A stretch of 64,000 nt of DNA from Halomonas sp. 7T (GCF_025643255.1 NZ_CP087112.1:1488001-1552000), one strand, 5' to 3'. Shown: positions 42,816-54,799, numbered from the stretch's first letter. Notes: generated by a model from the letters alone, not told the origin. Numbers and translations are program-made.

Positions 42816-43472
42816 TTAAGCTGGCACGCCACTATGAAAACGAAAAGCCGTATCTGGCGAAGTTATCAGCTCCGCTTCACGCGCCACGAAAAAGGCGATT
42901 CGATCATCTAACGAATCATCAGTTTGCTGCCGTGCAAGCAATAAATAATCTTCAAAATGACGCCCTTCCGATTTCACCAGCGTGCGGTAAAAGCGCGCCA
43001 GCTCTGCATCTAGAAATGGAATTAAGCGAGCAAAGCGTTCACAACTACGCGCTTCAATTAATGCACCAATGATAAGTACGTCGATTAGCCGTTCAGGGTC
43101 GTTGCTGCGTAAATGTTTGCGCAACCCTTCAGCATAGCGAGACGCTGTGAGGTGCTGATAGGCCACGCCCCGTTTTTCCATCAATCCTACCACCTGCTCG
43201 AAATGCAGTAGCTCTTCTCGGGCAAGTTGTGACATTTTACTTAGCAAAACGGGCTGATCGACGTAACGATACAGCAAGCTCATTGCCGTAGAAGCCGCTT
43301 TCTTTTCGCACTGTGCATGGTCAATTAGCAGCGTCTCGGGATTCGCTAACGCCCACTGTAGCCATACATCTGGCGTTGGACATGCCAGAAAAGCTTCAAG
43401 ACTTTCCGGCAGCAGATCATCCGCTTGAAGACCATGACCCGCCGGTTGCAGTACACTTAGTTGTATTGACAT
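42816..43472 (-). CDS. miaE: MiaE, tRNA 2-methylthio-N6-isopentenyladenosine hydroxylase
   Basis: 218 residues, a non-haem di-iron monooxygenase that hydroxylates the isopentenyl group at position 37 of tRNAs reading UNN codons. Ferritin-like iron ligands appear as REELLHFEQV and SEGRHFEDYLLLA, with SCERFARL between them. The large SARP gene begins about 30 bases after its stop, a pairing likely to be one transcript. No further tRNA modification gene adjoins it. Confidence 0.9.
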   Translation of the reverse strand: MSIQLSVLQPAGHGLQADDLLPESLEAFLACPTPDVWLQWALANPETLLIDHAQCEKKAASTAMSLLYRYVDQPVLLSKMSQLAREELLHFEQVVGLMEKRGVAYQHLTASRYAEGLRKHLRSNDPERLIDVLIIGALIEARSCERFARLIPFLDAELARFYRTLVKSEGRHFEDYLLLARQQTDDSLDDRIAFFVAREAELITSPDTAFRFHSGVPA

Positions 43473-43946
43473 AACACCATTACCAATCGCTCATCACACT
43501 ATTGTACAACATATAAACGCCTTATGGCGTTTTCTCCCTTTAAAACCGCGTGTCTTTTAACGCCAATTAACAACAGATAAAGAGGCTATCAGTCGCTATG
43601 GGGCGAACAACATGCACGCTTTTCACTCCATCAGCGAAAGGTATGGTAACGCGACAGCACCCTAATCACACCCGCACACGGCATCACTCACTCTTCTTAG
43701 GTAAAAAACTTACAATATATTGGCTTAAAATTTTAAATCGGCTCGCTCAAGAAACTAAATATCAGCTCATCAACATAAAGTACAACGCGCCCAGCCGCTT
43801 GTCTCCTTAACATTGTCGACAGTTTGCCGTAGAATCTCAGCCATCCACCAGACGCTGTTTGTCAAGCGTATGTCATGTGTACGGGCGTATATTCAATACC
43901 GTGTGAGTATGCGTTCGTCACCACTAGAAGATGAGAGGGCCCCAAC
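43473..43946. other. intergenic region between miaE and acnB
   Basis: 474 bases between divergent genes. It contains the acnB promoter (43807-43835) and a 7-bp hairpin AAACGCC/GGCGTTT (43515-43532) upstream of miaE. ORFs at 43598 and 43813 lack ribosome-binding sites and look like chance. No RNA gene recognised. Confidence 0.6.
43807..43835 (+). promoter_or_regulatory. candidate acnB promoter
   Basis: TTAACA, a 17-base spacer, then TAGAAT; each box has five of six consensus bases. The leader would be about 105 bases. Confidence 0.6.
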
Positions 43947-46550
43947 GTGCTTGAAGCTTACCGCCAACATGTCGAGGAACGCGCTGCTGAGGGCGTCCCG
44001 CCCAAGCCCCTAAATGCTGAGCAAGTCGCTTCCTTAATTGAGCTGCTGAAAAATCCGCCAGCGGGTGAAGAAGAGATCATCCTTGATTTGATCACTAACC
44101 GTGTCCCGCCGGGCGTTGACGAAGCTGCTTATGTTAAAGCAGGTTTCTTAACCGCAATTGCCAAAGGGGAAGCCACCTCTCCACTTATCGATAAAATCCA
44201 TGCGGTTAAATTGCTCGGCACCATGCAAGGCGGTTACAACATCGTCTCTATGGTTGAGCTGCTAGACAATGAAGAGTTAGCTCGTGAAGCAGGTGAGCAG
44301 CTAAAACACACCCTGCTGATGTTTGATGCCTTCCACGATGTGGAAGAGCGCGCTAAAAACGGCAACGCTGTCGCTAAGGACGTGATTCAATCCTGGGCTG
44401 ACGCAGAGTGGTTCCTTTCCAAGCCTGCACTGGAAGAAAAAATCACGCTGACGGTGTTCAAGGTGCCGGGCGAAACCAACACCGATGACCTCTCCCCTGC
44501 CCCGGATGCTTGGTCACGCCCCGACATTCCGCTGCATGCTAACGCCATGCTCAAAAATGAGCGCGATGGTATCGAGCCGGAAGTCCAAGGCACCACTGGC
44601 CCGCTGAAGCAGATCGAAGACGTTAAAGCCAAAGGTTTCCCGGTTGCTTATGTAGGCGATGTCGTCGGCACCGGCTCTTCGCGTAAGTCAGCCACTAACT
44701 CCGTACTGTGGTTCTTCGGCGACGACATTCCTTACGTCCCGAACAAGCGTGCAGGTGGCTTCTGCTTCGGCGGCAAAATTGCGCCTATCTTCTTCAACAC
44801 GATGGAAGATTCTGGTGCGCTGCCGGTAGAAATGGACGTTTCCAAGTTGGAAATGGGCGATGTCATCGACGTTTACCCCTACGCAGGCAAAGTGTGCAAG
44901 CACGGAACTGACGAAGTCGTTTCCACTTTTGAGCTGAAGACACAGTTAATTCTGGATGAAGTTCGCGCAGGTGGCCGTATTCCGCTAATTATTGGTCGCG
45001 GACTCACTGGCAAAGCGCGTGAATCATTAGGCCTTGAGCCATCCGACGTATTCCGCCTACCCGACCAGCCAAAAGATACGGGTAAAGGTTTCACCCTTGC
45101 TCAAAAAATGGTGGGTAAGGCCTGTGGTTTGGACGGCGTCCGTCCAGGCATGTACTGCGAACCCAAAATGACCACGGTTGGCTCTCAGGACACCACCGGG
45201 CCAATGACGCGTGATGAGCTAAAAGACTTAGCGTGCCTGGGCTTCCAAGCCGACTTGGTTATGCAGTCTTTTTGTCACACCGCGGCTTACCCCAAGCCAG
45301 TTGACGTTGATACGCACCACACACTGCCTGACTTTATTATGAACCGTGGCGGTGTTTCGCTGCGTCCCGGTGATGGCATTATTCACAGCTGGCTTAACCG
45401 CATGCTGCTGCCCGACACCGTAGGCACCGGGGGTGATTCTCACACCCGTTTCCCGCTGGGCATCTCGTTCCCTGCAGGTTCAGGCTTGGTAGCATTCGCT
45501 GCGGCGACCGGGGTTATGCCGCTGGATATGCCTGAGTCTGTACTGGTGCGCTTTAAAGGTGAACGTCAGCCAGGCGTTACGCTTCGCGACCTGGTTCACG
45601 CCATTCCGCTTTATGCTATTAAGCAAGGCCTTCTCACCGTTGAAAAATCCGGTAAGAAAAACGCTTTCTCTGGCCGTGTGCTAGAAATTGAAGGTCTTGA
45701 AGAGCTAACCGTCGAGCAAGCCTTTGAGCTTTCTGATGCGTCTGCCGAGCGTAGTGCTGCGGGCTGTACCATCACCCTCTCTGAAGAGAGCGTGACCGAA
45801 TACCTAAAATCCAACATCACACTATTGAAGTGGATGATCGCGAATGGTTACGGCGACGAGCGTACCATTAGCCGCCGTATCGAAGGCATGGAAGCATGGC
45901 TTGCTAACCCAAGCCTGATGCGTGCCGACAAAGACGCTGAGTACGCCGAAGTTATCGAAATCGACCTCAGCGAAATTAAAGAGCCAGTCCTTTGCGCCCC
46001 GAACGACCCAGACGATGCACGCTTACTGTCTGACGTAGCGGGCCAAAAAATCGATGAAGTATTCATCGGTTCATGTATGACTAACATCGGCCACTTCCGC
46101 GCTGCCGGTAAACTGCTTGAGAAGCAGCCCGCAGGCAGCCTGAAGACCCGTCTATGGCTGGCGCCGCCCACCAAGATGGACCAGCACCAGCTGACCGAAG
46201 AGGGTTACTACGGCATTTACGGCCGTGCAGGTGCCCGCATGGAAATGCCGGGTTGTTCTTTGTGTATGGGTAACCAGGCACGCGTGGCTGCGAAAAGTAC
46301 CGTGGTGTCTACGTCTACACGTAACTTCCCGAACCGTTTGGGCGATGGTGCCAATGTCTACCTCGCCTCGGCGGAACTGGCAGCGGTAGCCGCTGTAGAA
46401 GGCCGCTTACCCAGTGTTGAAGAGTACCAGCGCTATATGGGCGAATTTGACGCTATGGCGGGAGAGATATATCGTTACATGAACTTCCACGAAATCGAGG
46501 AGTATCAGAAGATTGCCTCGAACGTGATTCCGATTGCACAAGAAGCGTAA
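43947..46550 (+). CDS. acnB: AcnB, bifunctional aconitate hydratase 2 / 2-methylisocitrate dehydratase
   Basis: 867 residues, near the E. coli AcnB length. The enzyme of the citric acid cycle interconverts citrate and isocitrate and carries a [4Fe-4S] cluster. N-terminal HEAT-like domain (1-160), then [19 protein letters not shown], the swivel domain, and the cluster cysteines in [10 protein letters not shown] and [18 protein letters not shown]-like GGDSHTRFP is present. Start GTG at 43947 with GAGAGG upstream; residues from [16 protein letters not shown] match AcnB starts. Own promoter and terminator. Confidence 0.97.
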   Translation: MLEAYRQHVEERAAEGVPPKPLNAEQVASLIELLKNPPAGEEEIILDLITNRVPPGVDEAAYVKAGFLTAIAKGEATSPLIDKIHAVKLLGTMQGGYNIVSMVELLDNEELAREAGEQLKHTLLMFDAFHDVEERAKNGNAVAKDVIQSWADAEWFLSKPALEEKITLTVFKVPGETNTDDLSPAPDAWSRPDIPLHANAMLKNERDGIEPEVQGTTGPLKQIEDVKAKGFPVAYVGDVVGTGSSRKSATNSVLWFFGDDIPYVPNKRAGGFCFGGKIAPIFFNTMEDSGALPVEMDVSKLEMGDVIDVYPYAGKVCKHGTDEVVSTFELKTQLILDEVRAGGRIPLIIGRGLTGKARESLGLEPSDVFRLPDQPKDTGKGFTLAQKMVGKACGLDGVRPGMYCEPKMTTVGSQDTTGPMTRDELKDLACLGFQADLVMQSFCHTAAYPKPVDVDTHHTLPDFIMNRGGVSLRPGDGIIHSWLNRMLLPDTVGTGGDSHTRFPLGISFPAGSGLVAFAAATGVMPLDMPESVLVRFKGERQPGVTLRDLVHAIPLYAIKQGLLTVEKSGKKNAFSGRVLEIEGLEELTVEQAFELSDASAERSAAGCTITLSEESVTEYLKSNITLLKWMIANGYGDERTISRRIEGMEAWLANPSLMRADKDAEYAEVIEIDLSEIKEPVLCAPNDPDDARLLSDVAGQKIDEVFIGSCMTNIGHFRAAGKLLEKQPAGSLKTRLWLAPPTKMDQHQLTEEGYYGIYGRAGARMEMPGCSLCMGNQARVAAKSTVVSTSTRNFPNRLGDGANVYLASAELAAVAAVEGRLPSVEEYQRYMGEFDAMAGEIYRYMNFHEIEEYQKIASNVIPIAQEA

Positions 46551-46634
46551 ATTCTTTGTTGCAATCGATCTATCGCCGATGCTCGCACCATCGCAGAACA
46601 GGTGAAGACTACCTTTTTCTGAGTCGATGACCGA

Positions 46635-46669
46635 ACGCCCCGCCCTGTTCACAGGTCGGGGCGTTTTTT
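46635..46669 (+). terminator. acnB terminator
   Basis: ACGCCCCG / CGGGGCGT stem with a 14-base loop followed by TTTTT, about 85 bases past the stop. A textbook intrinsic terminator. Confidence 0.85.
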
Positions 46670-46742
46670 ATTGCTAGCCTCTGGCGTTACTCCATAACAA
46701 GCAAATTACTAACCAGCTAACTACTAATAGAAGGAGCATGTG

Positions 46743-47237
46743 ATGCCCGCAACAACGATCGTGACCCCAGATTTATGCGATGCCTATCCGGAAGTAACCG
46801 TGCTTGAACCGATGTTTGCCAACTTTGGCGGCGTCGACAGCTTTTACGGCCCTATTCGCACGGTGAAATGCTTTGAAGATAACTCCATGGTGAAGCAGGC
46901 CGTCGCCGAACCTGGCGAGGGCGCGGTGCTAGTCGTTGATGCAGGAGGCTCACATCGTTGTGCCATGCTAGGTGACATGCTGGCCGAGCAAGCCGCTAAA
47001 AATGGTTGGGCAGGCGTTGTCATGTTTGGCTGTGTGCGGGATGTCGATATCTTAGCAACGCTTCCCTTGGGAGTGCAGGCAATGGGTAGTCATCCAAGAA
47101 AAAGTGAAAAGCGCGGCGAAGGCCAGCGAGATATTGCCGTGACCTTTGCTGGCGCCACTCTTCGGCCAGGCCAATGGCTCTATGCTGATAATAACGGCAT
47201 TATTATCGCGGAGAAGGCGCTCGACCTTGCCGAATAG
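46743..47237 (+). CDS. rraA: RraA-family protein (RNase E regulator-like / oxaloacetate decarboxylase-aldolase)
   Basis: 164 residues. RraA-like fold with [40 protein letters not shown] and YADNNGII. E. coli RraA binds and inhibits RNase E; many relatives are HMG/CHA aldolases with the G-x-R-D motif, and this one has GCVRDVD. Either role fits. ATG at 46743 with AAGGAG upstream; a GTG at 46740 is in frame. Short and single-gene after the acnB terminator. Confidence 0.82.
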   Translation: MPATTIVTPDLCDAYPEVTVLEPMFANFGGVDSFYGPIRTVKCFEDNSMVKQAVAEPGEGAVLVVDAGGSHRCAMLGDMLAEQAAKNGWAGVVMFGCVRDVDILATLPLGVQAMGSHPRKSEKRGEGQRDIAVTFAGATLRPGQWLYADNNGIIIAEKALDLAE

Positions 47238-47300
47238 CGCACCTTGCCAGGCGTGGCAGATAGTGCCACCCTGGTGTTTCACTTTGACATTTTTGTGACC

Positions 47301-49187
47301 ATGCAGCCGTTAAATCAATTAGGTTACGCGTTATTAAAAACCCTTCGTGATCATCTTCGCCCCCTGATTGCGTACCATCTACTCTTTACACTACTCGCCA
47401 CCGCGCTTTTGGTGCCCTTGATTGCATGGGCAGCTCGGGCCGTTCTGGCGCAGCTTAATCGTGTGGTGATTACTAATGATGCGCTGATTAGTTTGCTGTT
47501 TAGCCCTTTAGGTTTAATGGCTATGCTAGTGGGGCTTGGATTTACCTTCTTGCTCATCTATTGGCAGCAAGCGGGTATGCTAATGGTGGCCGTAAAGCCT
47601 AAAGACAATCACTACCAGCTTGCATTTGAAGCACTGTGGCACAGCACAAGACGTTTGCACGCCCTATCAGGCTTAGTCGTCTTACAAGTAGGTACGCACC
47701 TGCTGCTATTGGCTCCTTTTATGGCTGGCCTTGCTTGGCTGTATGATTTTTGGCTGAGTGGGCTTGACCCCTACTACCTGCAGAGGGCGCGCCCTCCAGC
47801 ATTTTGGTACTTTATAGCCAGTGCGTTTCCTCTGTTAATTGGCTGGGTAGGGCTTGCGGCATGGCTCTACTTACGCTGGCTGCTGGCACTGCCATTGGTT
47901 GCGCTAGAACGTTATACCCCCTATCAGGCACTCAAGCACAGCGTTGTATTAACCCGAGGATGGCACCGCTCTATAGGCATTGCGGTACTAACTCTCTTGG
48001 CCATTATTATTGGCCTTCCTTTCATCGCTACCTGGCTATTTGATCTTGTCTTTACGCCTCTTCTTTGGTGGCTACCTGAACGAAGTGCCGTACTTATTCC
48101 CGCGATGCTGGCCTATTTAACAGGCTATATACTAATAACACTTACCCTTACTTTTTTGGGTATAGCGACCAACGCTTTGCTGTCGGCCTGCCTCTACTTG
48201 CAACTTGCCTATCGTGAGGTGCGTCCCGCGCCCCGCTCTGATCAGGCGCATCCAGGCCGCTGGGCCTGGGCAATCGAACTCAGCGTGATAGTAATAGCAG
48301 CACTTCAAGCCTGGTGGATTCTCAATAGCTTCGAGATACGTGACCAAGTAACGGTCATTGCTCATCGTGGTAGTTCCATGGTGGCGCCGGAAAATACACT
48401 CGCGGCGGTAGAACAAGCCCTGATAGACCGTGCTGACTATGTTGAACTTGATGTGCGCCTGAGCGCCGATAATCATGTCATGCTCTACCATGATCGAACA
48501 TTAACGCGCTTAACCGGCGATCCTCGCGAGTTTGGCGATTTAACCAGAGAAGAGCTAAGTCTTTTCGACGTAGGCAGTTGGTTTGGCGACGCCTATCAAA
48601 ATGAAAAAATTGCGGGCCTCGATGAAACCCTGGCGCTGGTACGCGGACGCGCTGGGCTGATGATCGACATGAAACCCCTCCCCGGCCAAGAGCGGGCACT
48701 TGCCCGGGCTGTTTTAGATACGCTGGACGCAGAAACGGACCTTCGTTACCACTGCTGGGCCTCTCAAGAGAACACGTTAATAGCGGTCGCTAACTGCGGG
48801 TTACCCAACGCCTTGATGGATATGCGTATAGCCACTATGTCACCCGATACTGTTCGCTATATCAAACAGCAGGCCCCTGAGCTAAGGGTCACGCTGCTCG
48901 CCCAGTTAATACTACCCGGCAATCTTGATCGCCAAAGCTTCGACGCGCTAGGGCTCAGGCATAATCGTATAAATCGACGAGAAATCAGCCTAGCCGCGCT
49001 TTACGGTTACGAAATACACGCATGGACAGTTAATGACACAGCGCGCATGTCGACGTTAATTGACCTCGATGTTGATGCCATCATTACTGACTACCCAAAT
49101 CGTTTGCGCGACCTAATGGAAGAGCGCCGCACGTTAAGCGACGGTGGACTCATGCTCGTGAAACTACGCAATTGGCTGCGTGAATAG
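47301..49187 (+). CDS. membrane-anchored glycerophosphodiester phosphodiesterase
   Basis: About 628 residues. Residues 1-310 are a membrane domain with six to eight segments (GPDPase_memb-like), and the C-terminal GDPD catalytic domain starts at VIAHRGSSMVAPENTLAAVE, continuing YVELDVRLSADNHVMLYHD and AWTVNDTARM. It would release glycerol-3-phosphate from phospholipid head groups. Start is unsure: ATG at 47301 matches the first hydrophobic run, but has no good ribosome-binding site; a TTG at 47244 extends it by 19 residues. Terminated by a strong hairpin. Confidence 0.85.
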   Translation: MQPLNQLGYALLKTLRDHLRPLIAYHLLFTLLATALLVPLIAWAARAVLAQLNRVVITNDALISLLFSPLGLMAMLVGLGFTFLLIYWQQAGMLMVAVKPKDNHYQLAFEALWHSTRRLHALSGLVVLQVGTHLLLLAPFMAGLAWLYDFWLSGLDPYYLQRARPPAFWYFIASAFPLLIGWVGLAAWLYLRWLLALPLVALERYTPYQALKHSVVLTRGWHRSIGIAVLTLLAIIIGLPFIATWLFDLVFTPLLWWLPERSAVLIPAMLAYLTGYILITLTLTFLGIATNALLSACLYLQLAYREVRPAPRSDQAHPGRWAWAIELSVIVIAALQAWWILNSFEIRDQVTVIAHRGSSMVAPENTLAAVEQALIDRADYVELDVRLSADNHVMLYHDRTLTRLTGDPREFGDLTREELSLFDVGSWFGDAYQNEKIAGLDETLALVRGRAGLMIDMKPLPGQERALARAVLDTLDAETDLRYHCWASQENTLIAVANCGLPNALMDMRIATMSPDTVRYIKQQAPELRVTLLAQLILPGNLDRQSFDALGLRHNRINRREISLAALYGYEIHAWTVNDTARMSTLIDLDVDAIITDYPNRLRDLMEERRTLSDGGLMLVKLRNWLRE

Positions 49188-49220
49188 CGGGGTGTAACGT
49201 CTCATCGAGCTGGCGCTCAT

Positions 49221-49250
49221 ACAAACGGCGGCCTGAGGGCCGCCGTTTGT
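49221..49250. terminator. bidirectional terminator between GDPD and ggt genes
   Basis: Perfect 13-bp stem ACAAACGGCGGCC / GGCCGCCGTTTGT with a TGAG loop between convergent genes. U-tract is short (TTTGT) on both strands; the stem is strong. Confidence 0.75.
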
Positions 49251-49264
49251 TCTCCAACCCCTCA

Positions 49265-51055
49265 TTAGTCTCCCATCACTACCCCTTCTCGGCGTGGATC
49301 TGCACCACCAAATAACGTCCCGTCGTCTAAACGCATAATCGTCTGCAGGCCGCTAGTTAGCTCTCGCTCAGTCACCGTATGCCCCCGCTCGCGTAAATCC
49401 TCTATTGTCTCGGCAGGAAAGCGCCCCTGCTCAACAAACACGTCTCCACCTAAGGTAATCGCATGGGGTAAATTCAGTGCGGCTTGCGCGTTTTGTCCCC
49501 AGTCACGCATTGCTACAAGCGTACGGGCCGTGTAATGGATAATAGCGGCTCCGCCGGGAGAGCCTAAACTGGCGACTAGCTCGCCGCTCTCTTGATCGAA
49601 AACGAGCGTAGGGGCCATGCTAGAGCGGGGGCGCTTACCCGGCTCAACGCGGTTAGCCACACGTTCTCCATCAACTTCAGGCACAAATGAAAAATCAGTT
49701 AGCTCGTTATTGAGCATATAACCGCCGGGAAGCCCCGTTCCTCCGTCAGCCAGCATCCGCGACCCAAAGGCCTGCTCAATAGAGGTTGTCATCGCAATGG
49801 CATTACCCTCTGCATCGATAATACTCATGTGGCTAGTGCCATACTCAGGCTGCTCAGGCTGGCTTGCAAAGCTAACCGCTTGCTCTCCAGGATTACCCGG
49901 CTCAGCGCTGTCGCCCATACTTTCCGGCCCAATTAAAGCGCTACGGCTGGCAAGATATTCTGGCGCCAACATCAATGACCAATCTCCTCCGGGTGCTTCA
50001 ACAAATGCGGGGTCAGCGATATAACGGCCACGGTCTGCGAACGCTAAGCGAGACGATTCCAAAAACTGGTGCAGCCAGCCGCTGCTGGCGGCAGCATTAT
50101 CTAGCGGAGCTTCTAATAGAGGCTGCTGATCCAGCATGCCTAAAATCTGCATGACGGTGATATGCCCAGAGGAAGGTGGAGGGAAACCGCATACCTCCCA
50201 CTGCTGCCAAGGCGTACATAAAGGATCACGTTCAAGCGCTTGGTAACTACTCAAATCTTCCAGCGTCATATCACCGGGGCGTGCAGGGTGCGTTTGGACA
50301 CGGTGGACTAAGTTTTCAGCGATCTCGCCCTCGTACAGCGCTACGCTCCCTTCACTGGCAATACGCTGTAAAATAGCTGCCAAGGCGGGGTTCGTCAGGG
50401 TCTCTCCTATCGCAATGGGCTCGCCGCTAGCATCATAATAAAAAGCACTTGCCAGAGCATCTTGACGCAACGCTTCATCGTTCGCCAAGCTGGTATGCAG
50501 GCGCTGACTAACGGCAAACCCCTCCTCGGCCAAAGTAATGGCCGGCTCAAACAGCACTTCCCATGGAAGCTGGCCATGGGTTGCATGGGCTTTTTCAAGC
50601 ATTTTAAGCGTGCCCGGCACCCCGACGGAAAGGCCGCTTGCTACCGCATCCATAAACGCCAGTGGTTCGCCCTGCTCGATGAATAACTCTCCACTAACCG
50701 CTGCGGGGGCCGTCTCTCTGCCGTCGTAAGCCTGAACGCGTATACCATCGTAGTGCATCAGAAAAGCACCGCCACCGATGCCGCTGGACTGAGGCTCCAC
50801 AAGAGTAAGCACCATCTGTACCGCTACCGCTGCGTCAACGGCATTGCCACCCGCTCTTAATACTTGATACCCAGCATCGGTTGCCAATGGGTTGGCCGCG
50901 GCCACTGCAAAAGACGATGTCGCCCAACCCGGTTTGTCTTCGTATCCTGAACCCACCTCGGGTGTCACGGAGGGTGCTTCATAGCTAAACCCATAGCTAT
51001 ACAGCGGCAACAGCAATAAACCTATTAGCGCCACATTTGTCTTAATGAACGACAT
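49265..51055 (-). CDS. ggt: gamma-glutamyltransferase, periplasmic
   Basis: 596 residues. Cleaves gamma-glutamyl bonds of glutathione and transfers the glutamyl group. A signal peptide (MSFIKTNVALIGLLLLPLYS) from the ATG at 51055, with GGGAG upstream, is followed by the large subunit (GGNAVDAAVAVQMVLTLVEP, SSGIGGGAFLMHYDG) and, after autocleavage before the catalytic Thr in EYGTSHMSIID, the small subunit (SIEQAFGSRMLADG). The frame is open to 51091 but the signal fits 51055. Confidence 0.92.
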   Translation of the reverse strand: MSFIKTNVALIGLLLLPLYSYGFSYEAPSVTPEVGSGYEDKPGWATSSFAVAAANPLATDAGYQVLRAGGNAVDAAVAVQMVLTLVEPQSSGIGGGAFLMHYDGIRVQAYDGRETAPAAVSGELFIEQGEPLAFMDAVASGLSVGVPGTLKMLEKAHATHGQLPWEVLFEPAITLAEEGFAVSQRLHTSLANDEALRQDALASAFYYDASGEPIAIGETLTNPALAAILQRIASEGSVALYEGEIAENLVHRVQTHPARPGDMTLEDLSSYQALERDPLCTPWQQWEVCGFPPPSSGHITVMQILGMLDQQPLLEAPLDNAAASSGWLHQFLESSRLAFADRGRYIADPAFVEAPGGDWSLMLAPEYLASRSALIGPESMGDSAEPGNPGEQAVSFASQPEQPEYGTSHMSIIDAEGNAIAMTTSIEQAFGSRMLADGGTGLPGGYMLNNELTDFSFVPEVDGERVANRVEPGKRPRSSMAPTLVFDQESGELVASLGSPGGAAIIHYTARTLVAMRDWGQNAQAALNLPHAITLGGDVFVEQGRFPAETIEDLRERGHTVTERELTSGLQTIMRLDDGTLFGGADPRREGVVMGD

Positions 51056-51265
51056 AACCGTACTCCCTGTTAAAACGTCTGGCAGCCCCATTCAGCACCC
51101 TGTGTTTTGCATACCGCTAACTGTTTTGCTTACCGCGCAGCATTTTAAGCCAGAGCACTGACAAGGCCTTGCTCTCCAAACCACTAATGAATAGTAGCCT
51201 ATTAAACGACTGCGCCCGGCACAATGGCCGGGCGCAGCAGCATTTAGATAGCCAGTTGGTGGCAT

Positions 51266-53650
51266 CTAAGCAATGGTTTCTCCCGCCAGCATAAACCACG
51301 TTTCCAGTACCGCATCCGGGTTTAAAGAGACAGAGTCGATACCCTGCTCCATCAACCATTTGGCTAAATCAGGGTGGTCAGAAGGCCCTTGCCCACAGAT
51401 ACCCACGTATTTCCCCTGGGCTTTACACGCCTGGATAGCCATAGCGAGAAGCTTTTTCACTGCAGGGTTCCGCTCATCAAACAGGTGCGCCACGATGCCT
51501 GAATCACGATCCAAGCCGAGGGTTAACTGTGTCAAGTCGTTCGAACCGATAGAGAATCCGTCGAAGTACTCAAGGAATTCATCCGCTAACAGCGCGTTAG
51601 CAGGCAACTCACACATCATAATAACTTTGAGGCCATCGGGATTTTCAGCCCCGCCCCGCTTCAACCCATTAGCAGCAAGCAGTTCAACCACTTCACGCGC
51701 TTCATCCGGGGTACGTACAAAGGGCACCATGATTTCGACGTTATCGAAACCCATCTCTTCACGCACACGCTTAAGCGCCCGACACTCAAGTTCAAAGCAG
51801 GGGCGGAAAGCCTCTGAAATGTAACGGGACGCGCCCCGGAAACCTAGCATGGGGTTCTCTTCACCAGGCTCATACAGCTTGCCGCCGATAAGATTTTCGT
51901 ACTCGTTCGATTTAAAATCCGACAGTCGAACAATCACTCGCTGAGGGTGGAATGCAGCCGCTAGGGTAGAAATACCCTCCACCAGTTTATCAACATAAAA
52001 ACTGACAGGGTCTGAATAGCCAGCGGTGCGCAGGTCGATCACCTGCTGAAGATCAGCAGGCAAGGTGTCGTATTCAAGCAGTGCTTTAGGGTGCACGCCG
52101 ATCATGCGGTTAATAATAAATTCAAGCCGCGCCAGGCCCACGCCCGCATGGGGCAGGCTGGCAAAACCAAATGCGCGATCTGGGTTACCAACATTCATCA
52201 TGATTTTAAAAGGGATTTCTGGCATGGCATCGACACTCGACACTTTACAGTCAAATGCCAGCAACCCTTCGTACACGTGGCCGGTATCGCCTTCAGCACA
52301 CGACACGGTCACATCAATGCCTTCTCTGAGCTGCGTCGTTGCATCACCACAACCGACGACAGCGGGAATGCCCAACTCCCGCGCAATAATCGCCGCATGA
52401 CAGGTACGTCCACCGCGGTTGGTCACAATGGCCGAGGCACGCTTCATGATCGGCTCCCAGTCCGGGTCCGTCATGTCGGTAACAAGGACATCCCCCTCTT
52501 GGATTTTGTCCATTTCATCGGGGGTAAGCACAATTTTCACCGCACCCCGGCCGATGCGCTGCCCAATGGCTCGGCCGGTAATCAGCGTGCGTCCTTTCTC
52601 GCGCAGGTGGAACCGTTCAAGCTTGCCTCCCTCCTGCTGAGAGACCACGGTCTCAGGGCGTGCCTGAACGATATAGAGCTTGCCATCATCGCCATCAAGC
52701 GCCCACTCGATATCCATAGGACGCTGGTAATGCTGCTCAATGGTCATCGCCTGACGCGCAAGATCCATCACTTGCGCATCACTGATACAGAAGCGGCCGC
52801 GGTCTTTTAACGGTACATCTACTGTTTCGACCGATTTTCCTGCACTTGCATCCTGACCATAAACCATCTTAATAAGCTTTGAGCCTAACGTGCGACGCAA
52901 CACGGCGGGGCGCCCTGCCGCGAGAGTCGGTTTATGCACATAGAATTCGTCAGGATTGACCGCCCCCTGGACCACCGTTTCACCCAGCCCCCAGGATGCG
53001 GTAACAAAGACCGCGTCACGGTAACCAGACTCGGTATCCAGCGTAAAGAGAACGCCCGACGCACCCGTTTCGGAGCGCACCATTTTTTGCACACCCGCCG
53101 ACAACGCAACGTTCTCGTGGGCATAGCCCCGGTGTACCCGGTAAGAAATAGCACGGTCGTTAAACAGCGACGCAAAGACTTCATGTACCGCATGTTTGAT
53201 GTTATTGAAACCTTCAATGTTCAGGAAGGTCTCCTGCTGACCCGCAAAGGACGCATCAGGTAAATCTTCGGCCGTGGCCGAACTGCGCACCGCAACTTTT
53301 AAATTCGGGTGCTGATTTTGTAGCTCTTCATAAGCACCGCGCAGTGCTTTTTCAAACGCAGGGGGCAAAGGCGTATCGATAATCCACTGGCGGATCATGC
53401 TACCCGCCTTGGCTAGCGCTTTAACGTCATCGACGTCTAAACGCGCTAAGGTAGCGTTAATGCGGTCATTCAGCCCTTCATGGGATAGAAACTCGCGATA
53501 GGCATGCGCGGTTGTGGCAAAACCACCCGGCACCGTCACGCCGACACCCGACAAGTTGGAGATCATTTCGCCAAGCGAGGCGTTTTTACCACCCACGCGT
53601 TCGACGTCTGCCATGCCAAGCTGATCGAACCACAGAATGTACTCTTCCAC
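51266..53650 (-). CDS. ppsA: PpsA, phosphoenolpyruvate synthase
   Basis: 794 residues. It makes PEP from pyruvate and ATP in gluconeogenesis. N-terminal ATP-grasp domain with [14 protein letters not shown], the phosphorylated histidine in [14 protein letters not shown] (about 421), and the PEP/pyruvate-binding C-terminal domain ([24 protein letters not shown]). The likely start is GTG at 53650, since a GAGGGGG ribosome-binding site precedes it; an ATG at 53665 has no site. Divergent from ppsR, its regulator. Confidence 0.95.
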   Translation of the reverse strand: MEEYILWFDQLGMADVERVGGKNASLGEMISNLSGVGVTVPGGFATTAHAYREFLSHEGLNDRINATLARLDVDDVKALAKAGSMIRQWIIDTPLPPAFEKALRGAYEELQNQHPNLKVAVRSSATAEDLPDASFAGQQETFLNIEGFNNIKHAVHEVFASLFNDRAISYRVHRGYAHENVALSAGVQKMVRSETGASGVLFTLDTESGYRDAVFVTASWGLGETVVQGAVNPDEFYVHKPTLAAGRPAVLRRTLGSKLIKMVYGQDASAGKSVETVDVPLKDRGRFCISDAQVMDLARQAMTIEQHYQRPMDIEWALDGDDGKLYIVQARPETVVSQQEGGKLERFHLREKGRTLITGRAIGQRIGRGAVKIVLTPDEMDKIQEGDVLVTDMTDPDWEPIMKRASAIVTNRGGRTCHAAIIARELGIPAVVGCGDATTQLREGIDVTVSCAEGDTGHVYEGLLAFDCKVSSVDAMPEIPFKIMMNVGNPDRAFGFASLPHAGVGLARLEFIINRMIGVHPKALLEYDTLPADLQQVIDLRTAGYSDPVSFYVDKLVEGISTLAAAFHPQRVIVRLSDFKSNEYENLIGGKLYEPGEENPMLGFRGASRYISEAFRPCFELECRALKRVREEMGFDNVEIMVPFVRTPDEAREVVELLAANGLKRGGAENPDGLKVIMMCELPANALLADEFLEYFDGFSIGSNDLTQLTLGLDRDSGIVAHLFDERNPAVKKLLAMAIQACKAQGKYVGICGQGPSDHPDLAKWLMEQGIDSVSLNPDAVLETWFMLAGETIA

Positions 53651-53952
53651 GCTACCCCCTCGCATTTAGACTTCTTGGCGACCAAACGGCCGACACTGAA
53701 TGACCGTGCCACCCTAGCACTGCGGCGGGGTATTCGCCATTGGTCTAACAGCGAAGGAGGTGGAGGATTTTTACAACAAAGGCGCTTTAAACGCACTTTC
53801 TGTAGTTAAGAACGTCTGCTAAACACGTCTATGAAGAGCGCCTGCTTACATCGTCAATAGCAGCAATTGCCCACCAGCCGTTGTGCTGCTTCGCTGCCCA
53901 GCTCACAATGATGACCTTCAATAACGACTTTCATTCTTTGGTGGATTTCAAC
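53651..53952. other. divergent ppsA/ppsR intergenic region
   Basis: About 300 bases between divergent start codons. It must hold both promoters, but I could not pick out convincing -35/-10 pairs or operators. No ORF or RNA gene is supported. Confidence 0.5.
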
Positions 53953-54786
53953 ATGAAGCGGACAGCTTTTTTTATTTCTGACGGTACCGGTATCACCGCT
54001 GAAAGCCTTGGGCGTAGCTTGCTTGCGCAGTTCAGCGATATCGATATTGAAATGTTAACCAAGCCCTACATTGATACCGTTGAAAAAGCCCAGGCCCTGG
54101 CAGAGATCATTGAGTCCACCGCCATACGCAACGGCCAGCGTCCCATCATTATCGATACGATTGTCGATCAGCAGATTCGCGATGTGATTCGTAAAGCCAG
54201 CGGCTTCAAAGTTGATATTTTTTCAACCTTCCTGAAGCCGTTAGAGCAGGAGCTAGAAACCCACTCCTCATACAGTGTGGGTAGAACCCACTCTATCGGT
54301 AGCGATGCAGTCTATATGGACCGTATCCACTCGGTGCACTTTGCGCTCGATAACGACGATGGCGCCCGCACTCATCAGTACGATAAAGCAGATATTATCT
54401 TGGTCGGCGTATCACGCTGCGGTAAAACGCCAACGTCGCTTTATCTAGCCCTTCAATTTGGCATTCGCGCCGCTAACTACCCGCTAACGGAAGATGACCT
54501 TGACGAGGATGGCAGCTTAAAGCTACCTAAAGTGCTAGCACCCCACCGCCACAAACTGTTTGGGTTAACCATTGATGCGCGCAGGCTTGCGGCTATTCGA
54601 AACGAACGCCGGCCCAACAGCCGCTACAGCTCGATGGACCAGTGTTTACAGGAAGTGGAGCAGGCGGAGTCACTGTATCGCTCAATGAGCATTCCATTTA
54701 TTGATACAACGCGCTTTTCCGTTGAAGAAATTTCCACGCGGATGATTGCAGAGACAGGTCTAGCGAGGCGCTTTTCGCCCCGCTAA
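53953..54786 (+). CDS. ppsR: PpsR, PEP synthase regulatory kinase/pyrophosphorylase
   Basis: 277 residues (DUF299). It inactivates PpsA by ADP-dependent phosphorylation of a threonine next to the active-site histidine and reverses it by phosphorolysis. P-loop [15 protein letters not shown] (about residue 150) and the start [15 protein letters not shown] match family members. The ATG at 53953 is chosen by homology; the frame extends to 53881. Adjacent and divergent from its target ppsA, as in many gammaproteobacteria. Confidence 0.93.
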   Translation: MKRTAFFISDGTGITAESLGRSLLAQFSDIDIEMLTKPYIDTVEKAQALAEIIESTAIRNGQRPIIIDTIVDQQIRDVIRKASGFKVDIFSTFLKPLEQELETHSSYSVGRTHSIGSDAVYMDRIHSVHFALDNDDGARTHQYDKADIILVGVSRCGKTPTSLYLALQFGIRAANYPLTEDDLDEDGSLKLPKVLAPHRHKLFGLTIDARRLAAIRNERRPNSRYSSMDQCLQEVEQAESLYRSMSIPFIDTTRFSVEEISTRMIAETGLARRFSPR

Positions 54787-54799
54787 CTTTTAATCACGC

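Noticed and set aside
43598..44013. Short ORFs in the miaE-acnB gap
   Set aside because: No ribosome-binding sites; the last one overlaps acnB in another frame, and composition is not gene-like.
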